NCBI RefSeq assembly: GCF_014681765.1
Contig: NZ_CP061501.1
Location: 1-64,000, forward strand
Length of the DNA: 64,000 nucleotides
Source of the DNA: Roseicitreum antarcticum
GTDB taxonomy: Bacteria; Pseudomonadota; Alphaproteobacteria; Rhodobacterales; Rhodobacteraceae
Reading direction: 5' to 3'
Shown here: one piece after another, positions 8,462 through 17,396 of the stretch
Layout of the letters: each line of letters begins with the position of its first letter
Numbering within the stretch: the stretch's first letter is position 1
Position numbers and translations under genes: made by a program
Notes under the pieces: model-generated
Told to the model about the DNA's origin: nothing
Database searches by the model: none
The model's input: the letters and a program-made list of their open reading frames with translations, nothing else

Positions 8462-8788
8462 ATGACAGCGCTCGCACAAGATGTATCGAAACTCACGGAT
8501 CGGTATCAGACGACCGTGCCGGCGGGTGTGCGCAAGCAGCTCAAACTGGGCAAAGGCGACCAGATTCGCTACTGCACCGAGCCGAGTGGCAGGGTCTATA
8601 TCGAGCCCGTGCGCACCGACGAGGAAGATCCCGTGCTTGGCGCCTTTCTCGATTTTGTCGAGGCCGATATCAAGGCGCATCCGGACCGCATTCGGGCGTT
8701 CGATGGCGCTTTGCATGACCGTCTTGCATCACTGGTCAGAGACGTTGACGTCGATCTCGATGCCCCGCTTTCGCTCGAGGATGAATGA
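8462..8788 (+). CDS. prlF: PrlF-family antitoxin (AbrB/SpoVT fold)
   Basis: A 108-residue protein. An AbrB-type swapped-hairpin DNA-binding domain occupies the first 50 residues (LTDRYQTTVPAGVRKQLKLG), and an acidic C-terminal tail follows that in this family blocks the toxin (FVEADIKAHPDRIRAF, DVDLDAPLSLEDE). It neutralises the YhaV ribonuclease and represses the operon. ATG follows AGGAG. The stop overlaps the start of the toxin gene by four bases (ATGA), the standard antitoxin-first arrangement. Confidence 0.9.
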   Translation: MTALAQDVSKLTDRYQTTVPAGVRKQLKLGKGDQIRYCTEPSGRVYIEPVRTDEEDPVLGAFLDFVEADIKAHPDRIRAFDGALHDRLASLVRDVDVDLDAPLSLEDE

Positions 8789-9303
8789 CTGGCGATACCG
8801 TGCCCGCCCAAGCGCCACTCGTCGTAAATGGATGGTCGATTTATGCGCATCCGCTCTTTCTTGATCAGCTCGAAGGGCTGACCCTCGAGGCCGAGGCGCG
8901 AAGAACGCGCGATCCCAAGACCTGGCGCAAAAAGAACTGCACGAAACGGCTGGCCGCTATCTTCAAGCTGGTGACCGAGGCCATACCGGCGGATCCGGGT
9001 GCCGCGGCATTCCGGCAAGGCGGCACACTCGGCGATCATCGCAAGCACTGGTTCCGGGCGAAATTCTTCCAACAGTATAGGTTGTTCTACCGGTTCAACA
9101 GTGACGCGAAGGTCATCGTGGTGGCATGGGTGAACGACGACAAGACCCTGCGCGCCTACGGCAGCAAAACGGATGCCTATGCGACATTCAAAGGGATGTT
9201 GGAAGATGGCAATCCACCTGACAGTTTCGACGCGCTCATCAAAGAAGCCGCGACGGCAGAAAAGCGTTTCGAGAAGTCTCTTGAAGCGGCGCCTGGCCGT
9301 TGA
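8785..9303 (+). CDS. yhaV: YhaV-family ribosome-associated ribonuclease toxin
   Basis: A 172-residue protein with the YhaV hallmarks: WSIYAHPLFLDQLEGL near the start, a central KNCTKRLAAIFKLV helix, FRQGGTLGDHRKHWFRAKFF, RLFYRF, and VVAWVNDDKTLRAYGSKTDAYATF. Family knowledge says it cleaves mRNA in a translation-dependent way and inhibits growth until PrlF binds it. It looks full length with catalytic-region residues in place. It probably stabilises the surrounding element by post-segregational killing. Confidence 0.9.
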   Translation: MTGDTVPAQAPLVVNGWSIYAHPLFLDQLEGLTLEAEARRTRDPKTWRKKNCTKRLAAIFKLVTEAIPADPGAAAFRQGGTLGDHRKHWFRAKFFQQYRLFYRFNSDAKVIVVAWVNDDKTLRAYGSKTDAYATFKGMLEDGNPPDSFDALIKEAATAEKRFEKSLEAAPGR

Positions 9304-9601
9304 GATGGCTTTGGGAGCGCCCGCGACGCACAGGCAGCGCTATGGCTGTCAACCAAATGCCCGAACGCCTGTATCCGCGCGCGCCACCTGCCAGCCTGGC
9401 AAAAGGCAGAGGAAGACGTCAAATCATTGCTCAAAGAGAAGCGATTGCCAGCTCTCTAGCGGGCCTCTCTCAAGGCGGAACGCGCGCGAATTCGCATCGT
9501 GATAGGGCAGATTTCGGGGGAGTAATCGGCCAAGATATGGTTTTGCCTTGGGCAGAACCAAACTTTCTGCAATGCAATGATGTCAACCGAGGGGGATCAG
9601 G
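9304..9601. other. Intergenic gap, no gene seen
   Basis: About 300 bases between yhaV and the long unknown gene. Only short out-of-frame openings are present. The last 15 bases hold the ribosome-binding site (GAGGGGGA) of the next gene. Confidence 0.6.
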
Positions 9602-11701
9602 GTGGACGCGTTTCTTTCAAAGATGGTTCGGGCCGTGGAAGCGCCAAAGTTGCCGTTGCAGCAGTCAGAGCTTTTACGGCGGTGTGGCAAGGATCTTCTG
9701 ACGCGCCCGGACCTCTGCGCTGCGCTGATCCAAGAGGCCGCAAGTGGCCCATTGTCGGACGGCCAGATGGCGATGCTGGTCGCCGCACTGGATGAGGCCC
9801 GCATGGCCGATGAGAACGGGCAGCGCAAAGGGCGCACCTTCCTGGATGACATGCGCGATGTGGTGGCCTTGCTCGACGCCGACCTGACATCCCAAACGGC
9901 CTTGTCTCTCTCCAGCGCCTGGACGCGTGCGGGCCTGACCCCGCCACCATCGCTGGCCCATGCGGTCATCTCCGAAGACCCGGATGCCTTTGCTGACATC
10001 AACGGCATTCCCGACATCCCCGATGAGATGTTCGACGGCATCTTCAATGACATCGGCGAAGACTCGGTTTCGGCCATGCTGGCGATGCTGGACGAGATGC
10101 TGCCAACCTTGCCGCCAGAAGCGCGCTTTGCTTTCATTCGCAAACTCGCTACCCGACCAGAGTCCCTATGTGGAGATGCCGCCGCAGCGCTGCTTCTTGC
10201 GACAGACGCCTCGGTGAGCTCCGGCGCGCTAACCGGTCTCGCTCTGCGCCAGCAGGCGGGTGATCTGTCTCAAACCTTGTTATCGCGCATCACCTTGATC
10301 CGAAGCTGGCTACAAGACCCTGACACCTTGCGCGGTATGGATGAGATCATCCGATCCGCCCTCAAAACTGGGACGCCGGCAACTGACACGCGCTCAAAAC
10401 CCAAGATCCACCGCGTTGTATCCTCGATGGTCGATGGCAGCGGTGCGCAGAGCCTCTCTATGGCCATTCAATCGGGTGGCCGACGTGCTTTGGCGGTGGT
10501 GCTGCTCAAACAGGGGTTTGGCGTGAAAGACGCTTTTGTGCTTCCGTGCACCAGCGCCTCCGAGCAAAAACAGATGATCGCGCAGATTGCAAATGAGTCA
10601 GGCGCCTTGGAGGCAACAACAGATTATGCGTTCACCGCTCTGTCCTGGGCGCTTGCGGACGGTCAAGCGAACGGGACAATGCCCGCCGCGGGTCTGCTCG
10701 ATGTCGTCGAGACCGCAGGTTTTGCCGATCTGCGCCCGCGATCGGCAGATATTGCAGACATCGCGGCCATTGCTGACCCCGAAGGCGCCGTCTCCACTCT
10801 CTCCGTCCGCGCACGCGGCAGCCTGATCATGGCGAGTGAGCATTGGCCTGATCACTTCCCGATCTCGGACAGCTGGTTCGAGGACAGCGACGCATCGTCA
10901 GATGCCATCGAAAGTGCAACGACCCAAAATGCCATGACCCGCAAGCTTTGGCAGCATCTGGAGACCCGCCGCGACTTTTGGGCCATGATCTTTGCCCGCA
11001 ATGCCGCCTTGCTGGCGGCTGCAAAGAACCCCACAACGCCTGAGCTTGTCGCCGTGGCCCAGGCCATGTCCGAGGGCCGCGACCTGAAGAAGGCCCCGAT
11101 CATGCATTTCGTGCACGCCATGAGCTTTGAGGCGTGGGTTCATCAGGACGCGCCGCCGATGCCGTTCGGCGGTCTTGAGGTCACCGAAGAACGCGCGGCC
11201 CCGGGAACCTACGCCGAGGTCGCACCGTTCGGCACAAAGGAACAAAAGGCGCTGGATAAGCTTCTGCGTCCGGCCAAGATCACACCCGCCTGGATGGAAG
11301 GCTTTTTGACAGGTCTTTGCACCGCTCCCAAGTTCATCAAACCCTCCGAGTGGATCATCACGATTTTCAATGTCGTGGCAGAAGATATCGCCTCCGATGC
11401 GGACTTGCAAAAACTCCTCGACCTGATCGTAATAGCCTACAATCACCGTCTGTCCTTGCTGCGGGACGGCGCTCCGGCGGAGGCGCTGTTCCCGGCGGAC
11501 CCGGTCCTGTTTTCCATCTGGGCTGACGGCTATTTAACAGCATGGGAAGCGCATAAACCCCATTGGCCTAACAAATCCCTCGGCAAAGACGGCAAAGCCA
11601 TGCGCGCGCTCCTCGAACAGGCGGCGGATTTCAAAACCAAACCGGACCAAGCTCCCGCCTTGCACAAATGGCTGATCAAGCAATGTGACAAGCAGAAATG
11701 A
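9602..11701 (+). CDS. Large protein with UPF0149/YecA-like C-terminal region
   Basis: A 699-residue protein starting at GTG 9602 after GAGGGGGA. The first 500 residues are helical, acidic and low in cysteine, with repeated helices that suggest a solenoid; I do not recognise them. Residues about 550-660 look like the UPF0149 (YgfB/YecA) domain: AWMEGFLTGLCTAPKFIKPSEWI, then LIVIAYNHR, and DPVLFSIWADGYLTAWE. UPF0149 proteins are usually about 200 residues, so this is a large fusion. The gene stands alone between two toxin-antitoxin modules. Function unknown. Confidence 0.7.
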   Translation: MDAFLSKMVRAVEAPKLPLQQSELLRRCGKDLLTRPDLCAALIQEAASGPLSDGQMAMLVAALDEARMADENGQRKGRTFLDDMRDVVALLDADLTSQTALSLSSAWTRAGLTPPPSLAHAVISEDPDAFADINGIPDIPDEMFDGIFNDIGEDSVSAMLAMLDEMLPTLPPEARFAFIRKLATRPESLCGDAAAALLLATDASVSSGALTGLALRQQAGDLSQTLLSRITLIRSWLQDPDTLRGMDEIIRSALKTGTPATDTRSKPKIHRVVSSMVDGSGAQSLSMAIQSGGRRALAVVLLKQGFGVKDAFVLPCTSASEQKQMIAQIANESGALEATTDYAFTALSWALADGQANGTMPAAGLLDVVETAGFADLRPRSADIADIAAIADPEGAVSTLSVRARGSLIMASEHWPDHFPISDSWFEDSDASSDAIESATTQNAMTRKLWQHLETRRDFWAMIFARNAALLAAAKNPTTPELVAVAQAMSEGRDLKKAPIMHFVHAMSFEAWVHQDAPPMPFGGLEVTEERAAPGTYAEVAPFGTKEQKALDKLLRPAKITPAWMEGFLTGLCTAPKFIKPSEWIITIFNVVAEDIASDADLQKLLDLIVIAYNHRLSLLRDGAPAEALFPADPVLFSIWADGYLTAWEAHKPHWPNKSLGKDGKAMRALLEQAADFKTKPDQAPALHKWLIKQCDKQK

Positions 11702-11750
11702 TAGCTTTCTTGGGTGACTGTCAGGATAAGTCGCGGAAATCGGAAACTGC

Positions 11751-11833
11751 ATGCTTTGCACGCAAATCGGGGTAGAACCTGAATTCGACCAGAGCGCCGC
11801 CTATGTCGAAGGGTGGCTTGAGGCGATGAAAGA
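11751..11833 (+). pseudogene. Remnant of an ArdC-type antirestriction gene
   Basis: The 27 codons from MLCTQIGVEPEF to DQSAAYVEGWLEAMKE match the segment of ArdC metallopeptidases just after the catalytic site, usually FLCAELGI...DHAAYIASWL. The sequence before and after does not match, so only a scrap of a second, divergent ardC is left. The intact ardC is at 3122-4060. Confidence 0.55.
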
Positions 11834-12064
11834 GATAGAGATTTCAAGGCTCTTATCGTTCGGGAAACTTTGCTGTAACGTTGGATCAACACGTCAATGG
11901 GAGACCCGAGTTGAAACAGCCTTCAGATCGCAAACAGGCCTGCGACAAAGTCGACGGGTCCAAGGTCCAATCCCCCGACCGCCGGTCTCAGGTCGTTCTG
12001 AGCGTTACCGATATACCGAGTTACCTAGGCGAGCTTCTGGATAGGGGGCTCGACGACCATTTCC

Positions 12065-12211
12065 GTGACCGCTGAAACGAAGTCCCACGATGCCTGGTTT
12101 CGATCCAGGGTGCAGGAAGCGCTCAAAGACCCGCGCCCGCCGATATCGCACGCCCACGCGATGCATCAGTTGCAGACGTTGATTGACGAAAAGTGCCAGG
12201 AGCAAACTTGA
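12065..12211 (+). CDS. Orphan RelB/stability-determinant-like antitoxin
   Basis: A 48-residue frame from GTG 12065 to TGA 12209. Its text (HDAWFRSRVQEALKDPRPPISH) matches the C-terminal part of the small antitoxins often paired with ParE-type toxins in alphaproteobacteria. No ParE-like partner follows; the next genes are an AbrB-type antitoxin and Doc. It may be a remnant with a lost N-terminus, or a solitary antitoxin. Its stop codon lies inside the putative -35 of the next operon. Confidence 0.5.
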   Translation: MTAETKSHDAWFRSRVQEALKDPRPPISHAHAMHQLQTLIDEKCQEQT

Positions 12212-12245
12212 CCTAGTGCAGAGGTTGCGTATATACATATGTATA
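12208..12245 (+). promoter_or_regulatory. Promoter/operator of the AbrB-type/Doc operon
   Basis: TTGACC at 12208-12213 is followed after 16 bases by TATATA at 12230-12235. The perfect 14-bp palindrome TATACATATGTATA occupies 12232-12245, overlapping the -10. Antitoxins of this kind repress their own promoter, so this is the probable operator. Confidence 0.6.
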
Positions 12246-12262
12246 ACCACGGGAGGCCTACC

Positions 12263-12487
12263 ATGATCGAAGCAAAAATCCGCAAAGTCGGCAATTCCGC
12301 CGTTGTGACACTCAGCACCGAGATGCTCGCGCTTCTGGATGCCAAGGAGGGGGATACCCTCTATGCGGTGCGCACGGATGATGGCGGGCTGAAGCTGATG
12401 ACGGAAAACCCCGAGCTGCAGGCCGCACTTGCGGCAGCCGAGATCGTCATGGATGAGAACCGCGATCTGCTTCAAGCACTTGCATGA
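12263..12487 (+). CDS. AbrB/MazE-type antitoxin of a Doc toxin
   Basis: A 74-residue protein with an AbrB swapped-hairpin domain (MIEAKIRKVGNSAVVTLSTEML) and a C-terminal helix (ALAAAEIVMDENRDLLQAL) typical of the putative addiction-module antidotes paired with Doc. GGGAGG lies 6 bases before ATG 12263, so this start is preferred to an ATG at 12239. It should bind the toxin and the palindrome upstream. The stop overlaps the toxin start (ATGA). Confidence 0.88.
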   Translation: MIEAKIRKVGNSAVVTLSTEMLALLDAKEGDTLYAVRTDDGGLKLMTENPELQAALAAAEIVMDENRDLLQALA

Positions 12488-12879
12488 GCGATTGGGTCTG
12501 GGTTCCGATGGCGGCCTTGTATGTCGTCCATGATCGCCAGATCGCGCGCCACGGCGGTGCGCCGGGGACCCGTGATCCGGCTCTTCTGGAAATGGGATGC
12601 GCCCGGGCGTTGAACCGGGCGTCCTATGAGGACGCAGATGTCTTCGCGATCGCGGCGGCCTATGCCTATGGCATTGCAAAAGCACATGCCTTTGTCGATG
12701 GCAACAAGCGCACCGCTTTCGTGGCAGCCTTTACATTCTTGCGGCTCAATGGCGTGTATCTGCGACCCGATCCCGGAAAGGGTGTCCGGATGATGGAAGA
12801 CCTTGCCGCCGATCAGGTGAGTGAGGACGCATTTGCCACATGGCTGCGCGACCTATCCACGGAGACCGACGCAGTCTGA
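12484..12879 (+). CDS. doc: Doc-family (Fic fold) toxin
   Basis: A 131-residue Doc protein with the diagnostic motif HAFVDGNKRTA at about residues 67-77, the GGAPGTRDPALLEMG opening and a terminal ADQVSEDAFATWLRD helix. Doc kinases phosphorylate EF-Tu and stop translation; the motif here is complete, so the toxin should be active. Partner antitoxin is directly upstream with a four-base overlap. It probably serves as an addiction module for the element. Confidence 0.92.
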   Translation: MSDWVWVPMAALYVVHDRQIARHGGAPGTRDPALLEMGCARALNRASYEDADVFAIAAAYAYGIAKAHAFVDGNKRTAFVAAFTFLRLNGVYLRPDPGKGVRMMEDLAADQVSEDAFATWLRDLSTETDAV

Positions 12880-12954
12880 TCGCATTGGCGATCCTGTCTG
12901 GTCCTTTCTGATCTGACCCTGTTTTTGATTTCGGATACTCATCCGCAAAAGGGA

Positions 12955-12966
12955 AAAGTGGGCTTT
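12955..12966. promoter_or_regulatory. Copy of the block-wide near-palindrome
   Basis: AAAGTGGGCTTT, 42 bases before the strawberry-notch gene. Related copies: AAAGCAGGCTTT at 4336-4347, AAAGCGGGCCTT at 4834-4845, AAAGCGGGCTTC at 17278-17289 and AAAGCAGGCTTT at 18674-18685. It may be an operator; see findings. Confidence 0.4.
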
Positions 12967-13008
12967 TTGTCCTTTGGAACTCAGACCCTGATCCAAAGGA
13001 AAATCCCC

Positions 13009-16000
13009 ATGTCCAGGCCCAAACCGGCAAACCCGGCTCTCTCAATCTCCGACGCTGATCTCGTCTCTGCGCTGGCGCAAATCGGCGCGGAGATCGACAA
13101 CCAACCCCTGCGTAGTTCAGCGCTCGCGCGGATCATGCGCGAGACGTTTCATTGCAGCGATGCCGGGGGCGCATGGGACTGGCGCATGGCCTACGACCTG
13201 ATGCAGGCCGCGGCCATCCGGGTGCTGGTGTGTGGGGACACCGCGGCAGGTGACATTGCCGCTGCTAAACTCCTCGCCTCGCGGCTCCTGACGGAAACGC
13301 GTCGGTCAGAGCAGCAGATCCGGCTGCAGCAGTTTTCCACGCCACTGCCTTTTGCGGCCCTGGCGGTGCGGGCGGCAGCCATTCGCAAGGATGAGACCGT
13401 GCTGGAGCCCTCGGCTGGCACCGGTGCCCTCGCCGCTTTCGCCGCCCAGGCCGGTGCCACGCTTTTGCTCAACGAGATCGACCCCTTTCGCCAGCGCCTC
13501 CTGCGCGCCCTCTTCGGCGGCGAGGTCACAGGCCATGACGGCGAGCATATCGACGATCTGCTGCAGACGCCGGTTCTACCCGACGTCGTGGTGATGAATC
13601 CGCCCTTCGCCTCCTCGGTCGACCGCTCCCGGGACAAGCACATCGCTGCAAAACATCTCATCGCCGCAGCCAAGCGCCTCGCACCCGGCGGGCGGCTGGT
13701 GGCGATTATGCCACCCGGGTTCACACCCGAGCGTGATGCCGCGCATTGGTCTCGCGCCTGCGGCCTCCTCACGCCGCGCTTGGTTCTCACGATGCCGGGA
13801 CAGTTCTATCGCAAGCTCGGCACCTCTGTAGAAACCCAGCTGATGGTCTTCGACAAGGTGCAGAAGGACGGCGAGTTCATCCGCGTCCCTGTGCAGGATC
13901 TGGATGAAGCTTTTCCTCATGTCGACGCCGTGGCCGCGACCCGGTCGGAGGCGCGCTCTACCCAACGGGCGGCAGCAGTCCCCCCTGCGCGGCCGGTCGT
14001 TCCAGCATCTGTCGCGCGCAAGCACCCAGCTGATGTTGTCGCCGCCGCCAAGCCCCGCGCCAATGCCGCCATCCCGCTCACCTTCACAAGCCTTGAGGCC
14101 CCGCGCGACAACACGCCTGTCTCGGATATCTATGCGCGATACCGCCCGCAGCGAATCGAGATCGCGGGCGCGCAAGAACATCCCACGCCACTCGTCGAGA
14201 GCATCGCCATGGCCTCTGTCGCACCGCCCATGCCCTCAGGCGCGGCCAGTGCGGAATTGCGCCTGCCTGCCAAGCTGATCGAGGAGGGACACCTCTCCGA
14301 GGCGCAGCTCGAGACCATCATCATGGCACATGATGCCCACGGGCGTGACTTGCCGGGGCGGTTTACGATTGATGACGACCAGACCAAGCTGACGCGCGCC
14401 GATGATGATCCCAACGCAAGCGCCTATCGCCTCGCCTATTTCCTCGGGGACGGCACCGGCTGCGGCAAGGGACGCGAATGCGCCGGGCTGATCCTCGTGA
14501 ACTGGCTTGCCGGGCGCAGGAAGGCGATCTGGGTCTCCAAGTCCGCCACGCTCATCGAGGACGCCATTCGCGACTGGACCGATCTCGGTGGCTCGCCCGC
14601 CGACATTCAGCCGCTCTCCAAATGGAAACCGGACCAGCCCATCCCCATGGGCGATGGCATCCTCTTCGCGACCTACGCCACGCTGCGCTCTGCAGGCAAA
14701 TGCGGCACCACGCGGCTGACCCAGATCCTTGATTGGATGGGCGAGGGGTTCGACGGCGTGCTGGCTTTCGACGAGGCCCATGCCATGCAAAACGCTGCCG
14801 GGTCTGGTGAGGGCAGGGGGATCAAACCTTCCCAGCAGGGCCTTGCAGGGCTGCGGCTGCAACTGGCCGCGCCGCGTGCCCGCGTGTTCTACATCTCTGC
14901 CACGGGCGCCACCAGTGTTCACAACCTGGCCTACGCGGCGCGTCTCGGTCTCTGGGGGCAGGGCCCCGAATACCCCTTCCCGAGCCGCGAGAGCTTTGTC
15001 TCGGCGATGGAAGCGGGCGGCGTGGCGGCCATGGAGGTGGTCGCGCGCGATCTCAAGACGCTCGGGCTCTACACGGCGCGCGCCCTCAGCTTCGATGGCG
15101 TGGAATACGATGTGCTCGAGCATGCGCTGACCCCGGCGCAGACCGAGATCTACGACGCCTACGCCGGCGCGTTTCGGACGATCCATCAAAATCTCGAAGC
15201 GGCGCTGACAGCCACCGGCATCAACGACGCCTCTGGTGAAACCAATGCCTCGGCCGCACGCGCCTCTGCCAAATCGCGCTTCGAGAGCACGAAGCAGCGC
15301 TTCTTCAACCATCTCCTGATGGGCATGAAGGCGCCGACCATCATCCGCGCCATCGAGGACGATGTGGCGGCGGGCAACGCTTGCGTCATCCAGGTGGTCT
15401 CGACGGGTGAGAGCCTGCTGAAGCGGCGGCTCGAGACGATGGATCCGGAGGATGAACTCGTTGAGGGTGCCTTGACGCCGCGCGACTATGTTCTTGGCTA
15501 CCTCGAACAGGCCTTCCCGATTCATGCGCAAAAGCTCGTGGAGATTGACGGCAACATGGTGGCCGAGCCGCTCCGGGATGAGACCGGTGCGCTGGTCGTC
15601 TCGCGCGAAGCGCTCGCTTTACGTGACGCGGCGATGATGGAGCTGATGACGCTCGCCCCGATCCCTTCGGCGCTCGACCAGATCCTCTGGGCGTTCGGCG
15701 ACGAGGCCGTGGCAGAAGTCACGGGCCGATCGATCCGGCCATTGAAGGCCGAGGATGGTCATCTCTTCATCGAGAAGCGTGCCGCCAGCAGCAATTCGTC
15801 TGAGACCCAAGCCTTCATGGACGGCGAGAAGGATGTCCTGATCTTCTCCGATGCGGGCGGGACGGGCCGCTCCTATCATGCCTCGAGATCGGCGAAGAAC
15901 CAGAAGCGGCGGCGGCACTACCTGCTGGAGCCCGGCTGGCGCGCGGATGCGGCGATCCAGGGGCTCGGACGTACGCATCGCTCGGCCCAGGTCAGCGCGC

Positions 16001-17271
16001 CCTTCTTCCGGGTCTGCACCTCCGATGTGCATGGCGAGAAGCGCTTCACCTCGACGATCAGCAAGCGCCTCGACCAGCTGGGGGCTTTGACCAAGGGCCA
16101 GCGCGAGACCGGCTCGCAAGGCATGTTCCGCGAGGAGGATAATCTCGAAAGTCCGATCGCGCGGGCGGCGCTGCGCGGCTACTACGCCGATCTCGCCGCC
16201 GGGCGCGCCGAGGCGATGAGTTACGAGAGCTTCACCGACTGGACAGCCCTGCGACTGATCGACAAGGACGGGGTGCTGCTCGAAGAGCTTCCGCCGATCC
16301 AGCGGTTTCTGAACCGAGTGCTGGCGCTTCCCATCCACATGCAGAACGCGCTCTTTGCCGAGTTCATGAGGCGGATCGCCGATCAGACCGAACGGGCGCG
16401 CGCGGCGGGCACGCTCGATCTTGGCGTGGAAACCCTGCGTGGCGAAAGGATCGAGCAGGTGTCGACCGAAGATCTCTGGACCTGCCCGAAATCTGGCGCC
16501 GTGACGCGGATCATCGGTCTCGAGGTGACCGACCCGGTCCACGTCCTCGGCGCCGAAGAGGCCATGTCGCGCAATCCGGGTAAGCTGCCCATGGTCAATC
16601 GTGCCTCCGGCCGCGCGGCGCTCATCTCGGCGCGGCCCATGCAGATGTATGACGAGGATATCGTCACCCTGATGCGCAAGGCGGTGCGGCCGAACGGGTC
16701 GAGCTATCTCGAGGAGGCGCGCTTTGAAGCTTCCGCCTGGGAAGACATCGACAGACCCGAGTTCACCCGGCTTTGGGATGAAGAGGCCGCAGCTCTGCCC
16801 AAAACCACCACGACCAAGCTCTACCTGCTGACCGGACTGCTGCTGCCAATCTGGAAGGATATTCCGACCACGAATGAGCGTATCTACCGGGTCACGCCCG
16901 ACGGGGTGACCGCGATGATCGGGCGCACGCTGAGCGAGGAAGGGGCGGCAGCGCTGCGCGCCCGCTTCCTCGTCTCCAATCCACAGACGCCGCATGAGAT
17001 GCTCACCGCCGCCCTTGGCAGCAGCGCGCCGGTCGATCTGGGCCGGGGTCTGACCCTGACCCGTCGCCGCGTCGCGGGCGAGATGCGCCTCGAGCTGGGC
17101 GGCGCGGACAAGGGCATAATCGAAGGCCTCAAGGCCCTCGGCTGCTTCACGGAGATCATTGCTTTCCAGCTGCGGGTGTTCCTGCCGCATCGGGAGGGGG
17201 TCGATACAGCGGGCATTCTGGCCCGGATCGTGGGGCGGGGACCCGCCATGACGGCAGAACAAGCTGCCTGA
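13009..17271 (+). CDS. Strawberry-notch-family helicase with N-terminal methyltransferase-like domain
   Basis: A 1420-residue protein; ATG 13009 follows AAAGGAAA. Residues about 120-290 form a class I methyltransferase fold: EPSAGTGALAAFAA (about 133) and the motif IV text VVMNPPFASS (about 196). Residues about 475-600 hold the helicase: Walker A-like GDGTGCGKGRE (about 480) and FDEAHAMQNA (about 586). The C-terminal helicase lobe contains LIFSDAGGTGRSYHAS and AIQGLGRTHRSAQ (about 980). This is the architecture of bacterial strawberry-notch proteins, found on plasmids, phages and ICEs. Substrate unknown; N6-adenine methylation coupled to DNA translocation is plausible from NPPF but unproven. 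Confidence 0.9.
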   Translation: MSRPKPANPALSISDADLVSALAQIGAEIDNQPLRSSALARIMRETFHCSDAGGAWDWRMAYDLMQAAAIRVLVCGDTAAGDIAAAKLLASRLLTETRRSEQQIRLQQFSTPLPFAALAVRAAAIRKDETVLEPSAGTGALAAFAAQAGATLLLNEIDPFRQRLLRALFGGEVTGHDGEHIDDLLQTPVLPDVVVMNPPFASSVDRSRDKHIAAKHLIAAAKRLAPGGRLVAIMPPGFTPERDAAHWSRACGLLTPRLVLTMPGQFYRKLGTSVETQLMVFDKVQKDGEFIRVPVQDLDEAFPHVDAVAATRSEARSTQRAAAVPPARPVVPASVARKHPADVVAAAKPRANAAIPLTFTSLEAPRDNTPVSDIYARYRPQRIEIAGAQEHPTPLVESIAMASVAPPMPSGAASAELRLPAKLIEEGHLSEAQLETIIMAHDAHGRDLPGRFTIDDDQTKLTRADDDPNASAYRLAYFLGDGTGCGKGRECAGLILVNWLAGRRKAIWVSKSATLIEDAIRDWTDLGGSPADIQPLSKWKPDQPIPMGDGILFATYATLRSAGKCGTTRLTQILDWMGEGFDGVLAFDEAHAMQNAAGSGEGRGIKPSQQGLAGLRLQLAAPRARVFYISATGATSVHNLAYAARLGLWGQGPEYPFPSRESFVSAMEAGGVAAMEVVARDLKTLGLYTARALSFDGVEYDVLEHALTPAQTEIYDAYAGAFRTIHQNLEAALTATGINDASGETNASAARASAKSRFESTKQRFFNHLLMGMKAPTIIRAIEDDVAAGNACVIQVVSTGESLLKRRLETMDPEDELVEGALTPRDYVLGYLEQAFPIHAQKLVEIDGNMVAEPLRDETGALVVSREALALRDAAMMELMTLAPIPSALDQILWAFGDEAVAEVTGRSIRPLKAEDGHLFIEKRAASSNSSETQAFMDGEKDVLIFSDAGGTGRSYHASRSAKNQKRRRHYLLEPGWRADAAIQGLGRTHRSAQVSAPFFRVCTSDVHGEKRFTSTISKRLDQLGALTKGQRETGSQGMFREEDNLESPIARAALRGYYADLAAGRAEAMSYESFTDWTALRLIDKDGVLLEELPPIQRFLNRVLALPIHMQNALFAEFMRRIADQTERARAAGTLDLGVETLRGERIEQVSTEDLWTCPKSGAVTRIIGLEVTDPVHVLGAEEAMSRNPGKLPMVNRASGRAALISARPMQMYDEDIVTLMRKAVRPNGSSYLEEARFEASAWEDIDRPEFTRLWDEEAAALPKTTTTKLYLLTGLLLPIWKDIPTTNERIYRVTPDGVTAMIGRTLSEEGAAALRARFLVSNPQTPHEMLTAALGSSAPVDLGRGLTLTRRRVAGEMRLELGGADKGIIEGLKALGCFTEIIAFQLRVFLPHREGVDTAGILARIVGRGPAMTAEQAA

Positions 17272-17396
17272 AAAGTGAAAGCGGGCTTCGGGTCGGGCGT
17301 CGCGGATCGGGATTTGGCCGGTCTGCGCTTCCGGGGTGCGGGCAGACCAATGCCATGCCCGGCCCCGCCCCAAACTCCAGACAAGAGGACAGACCC

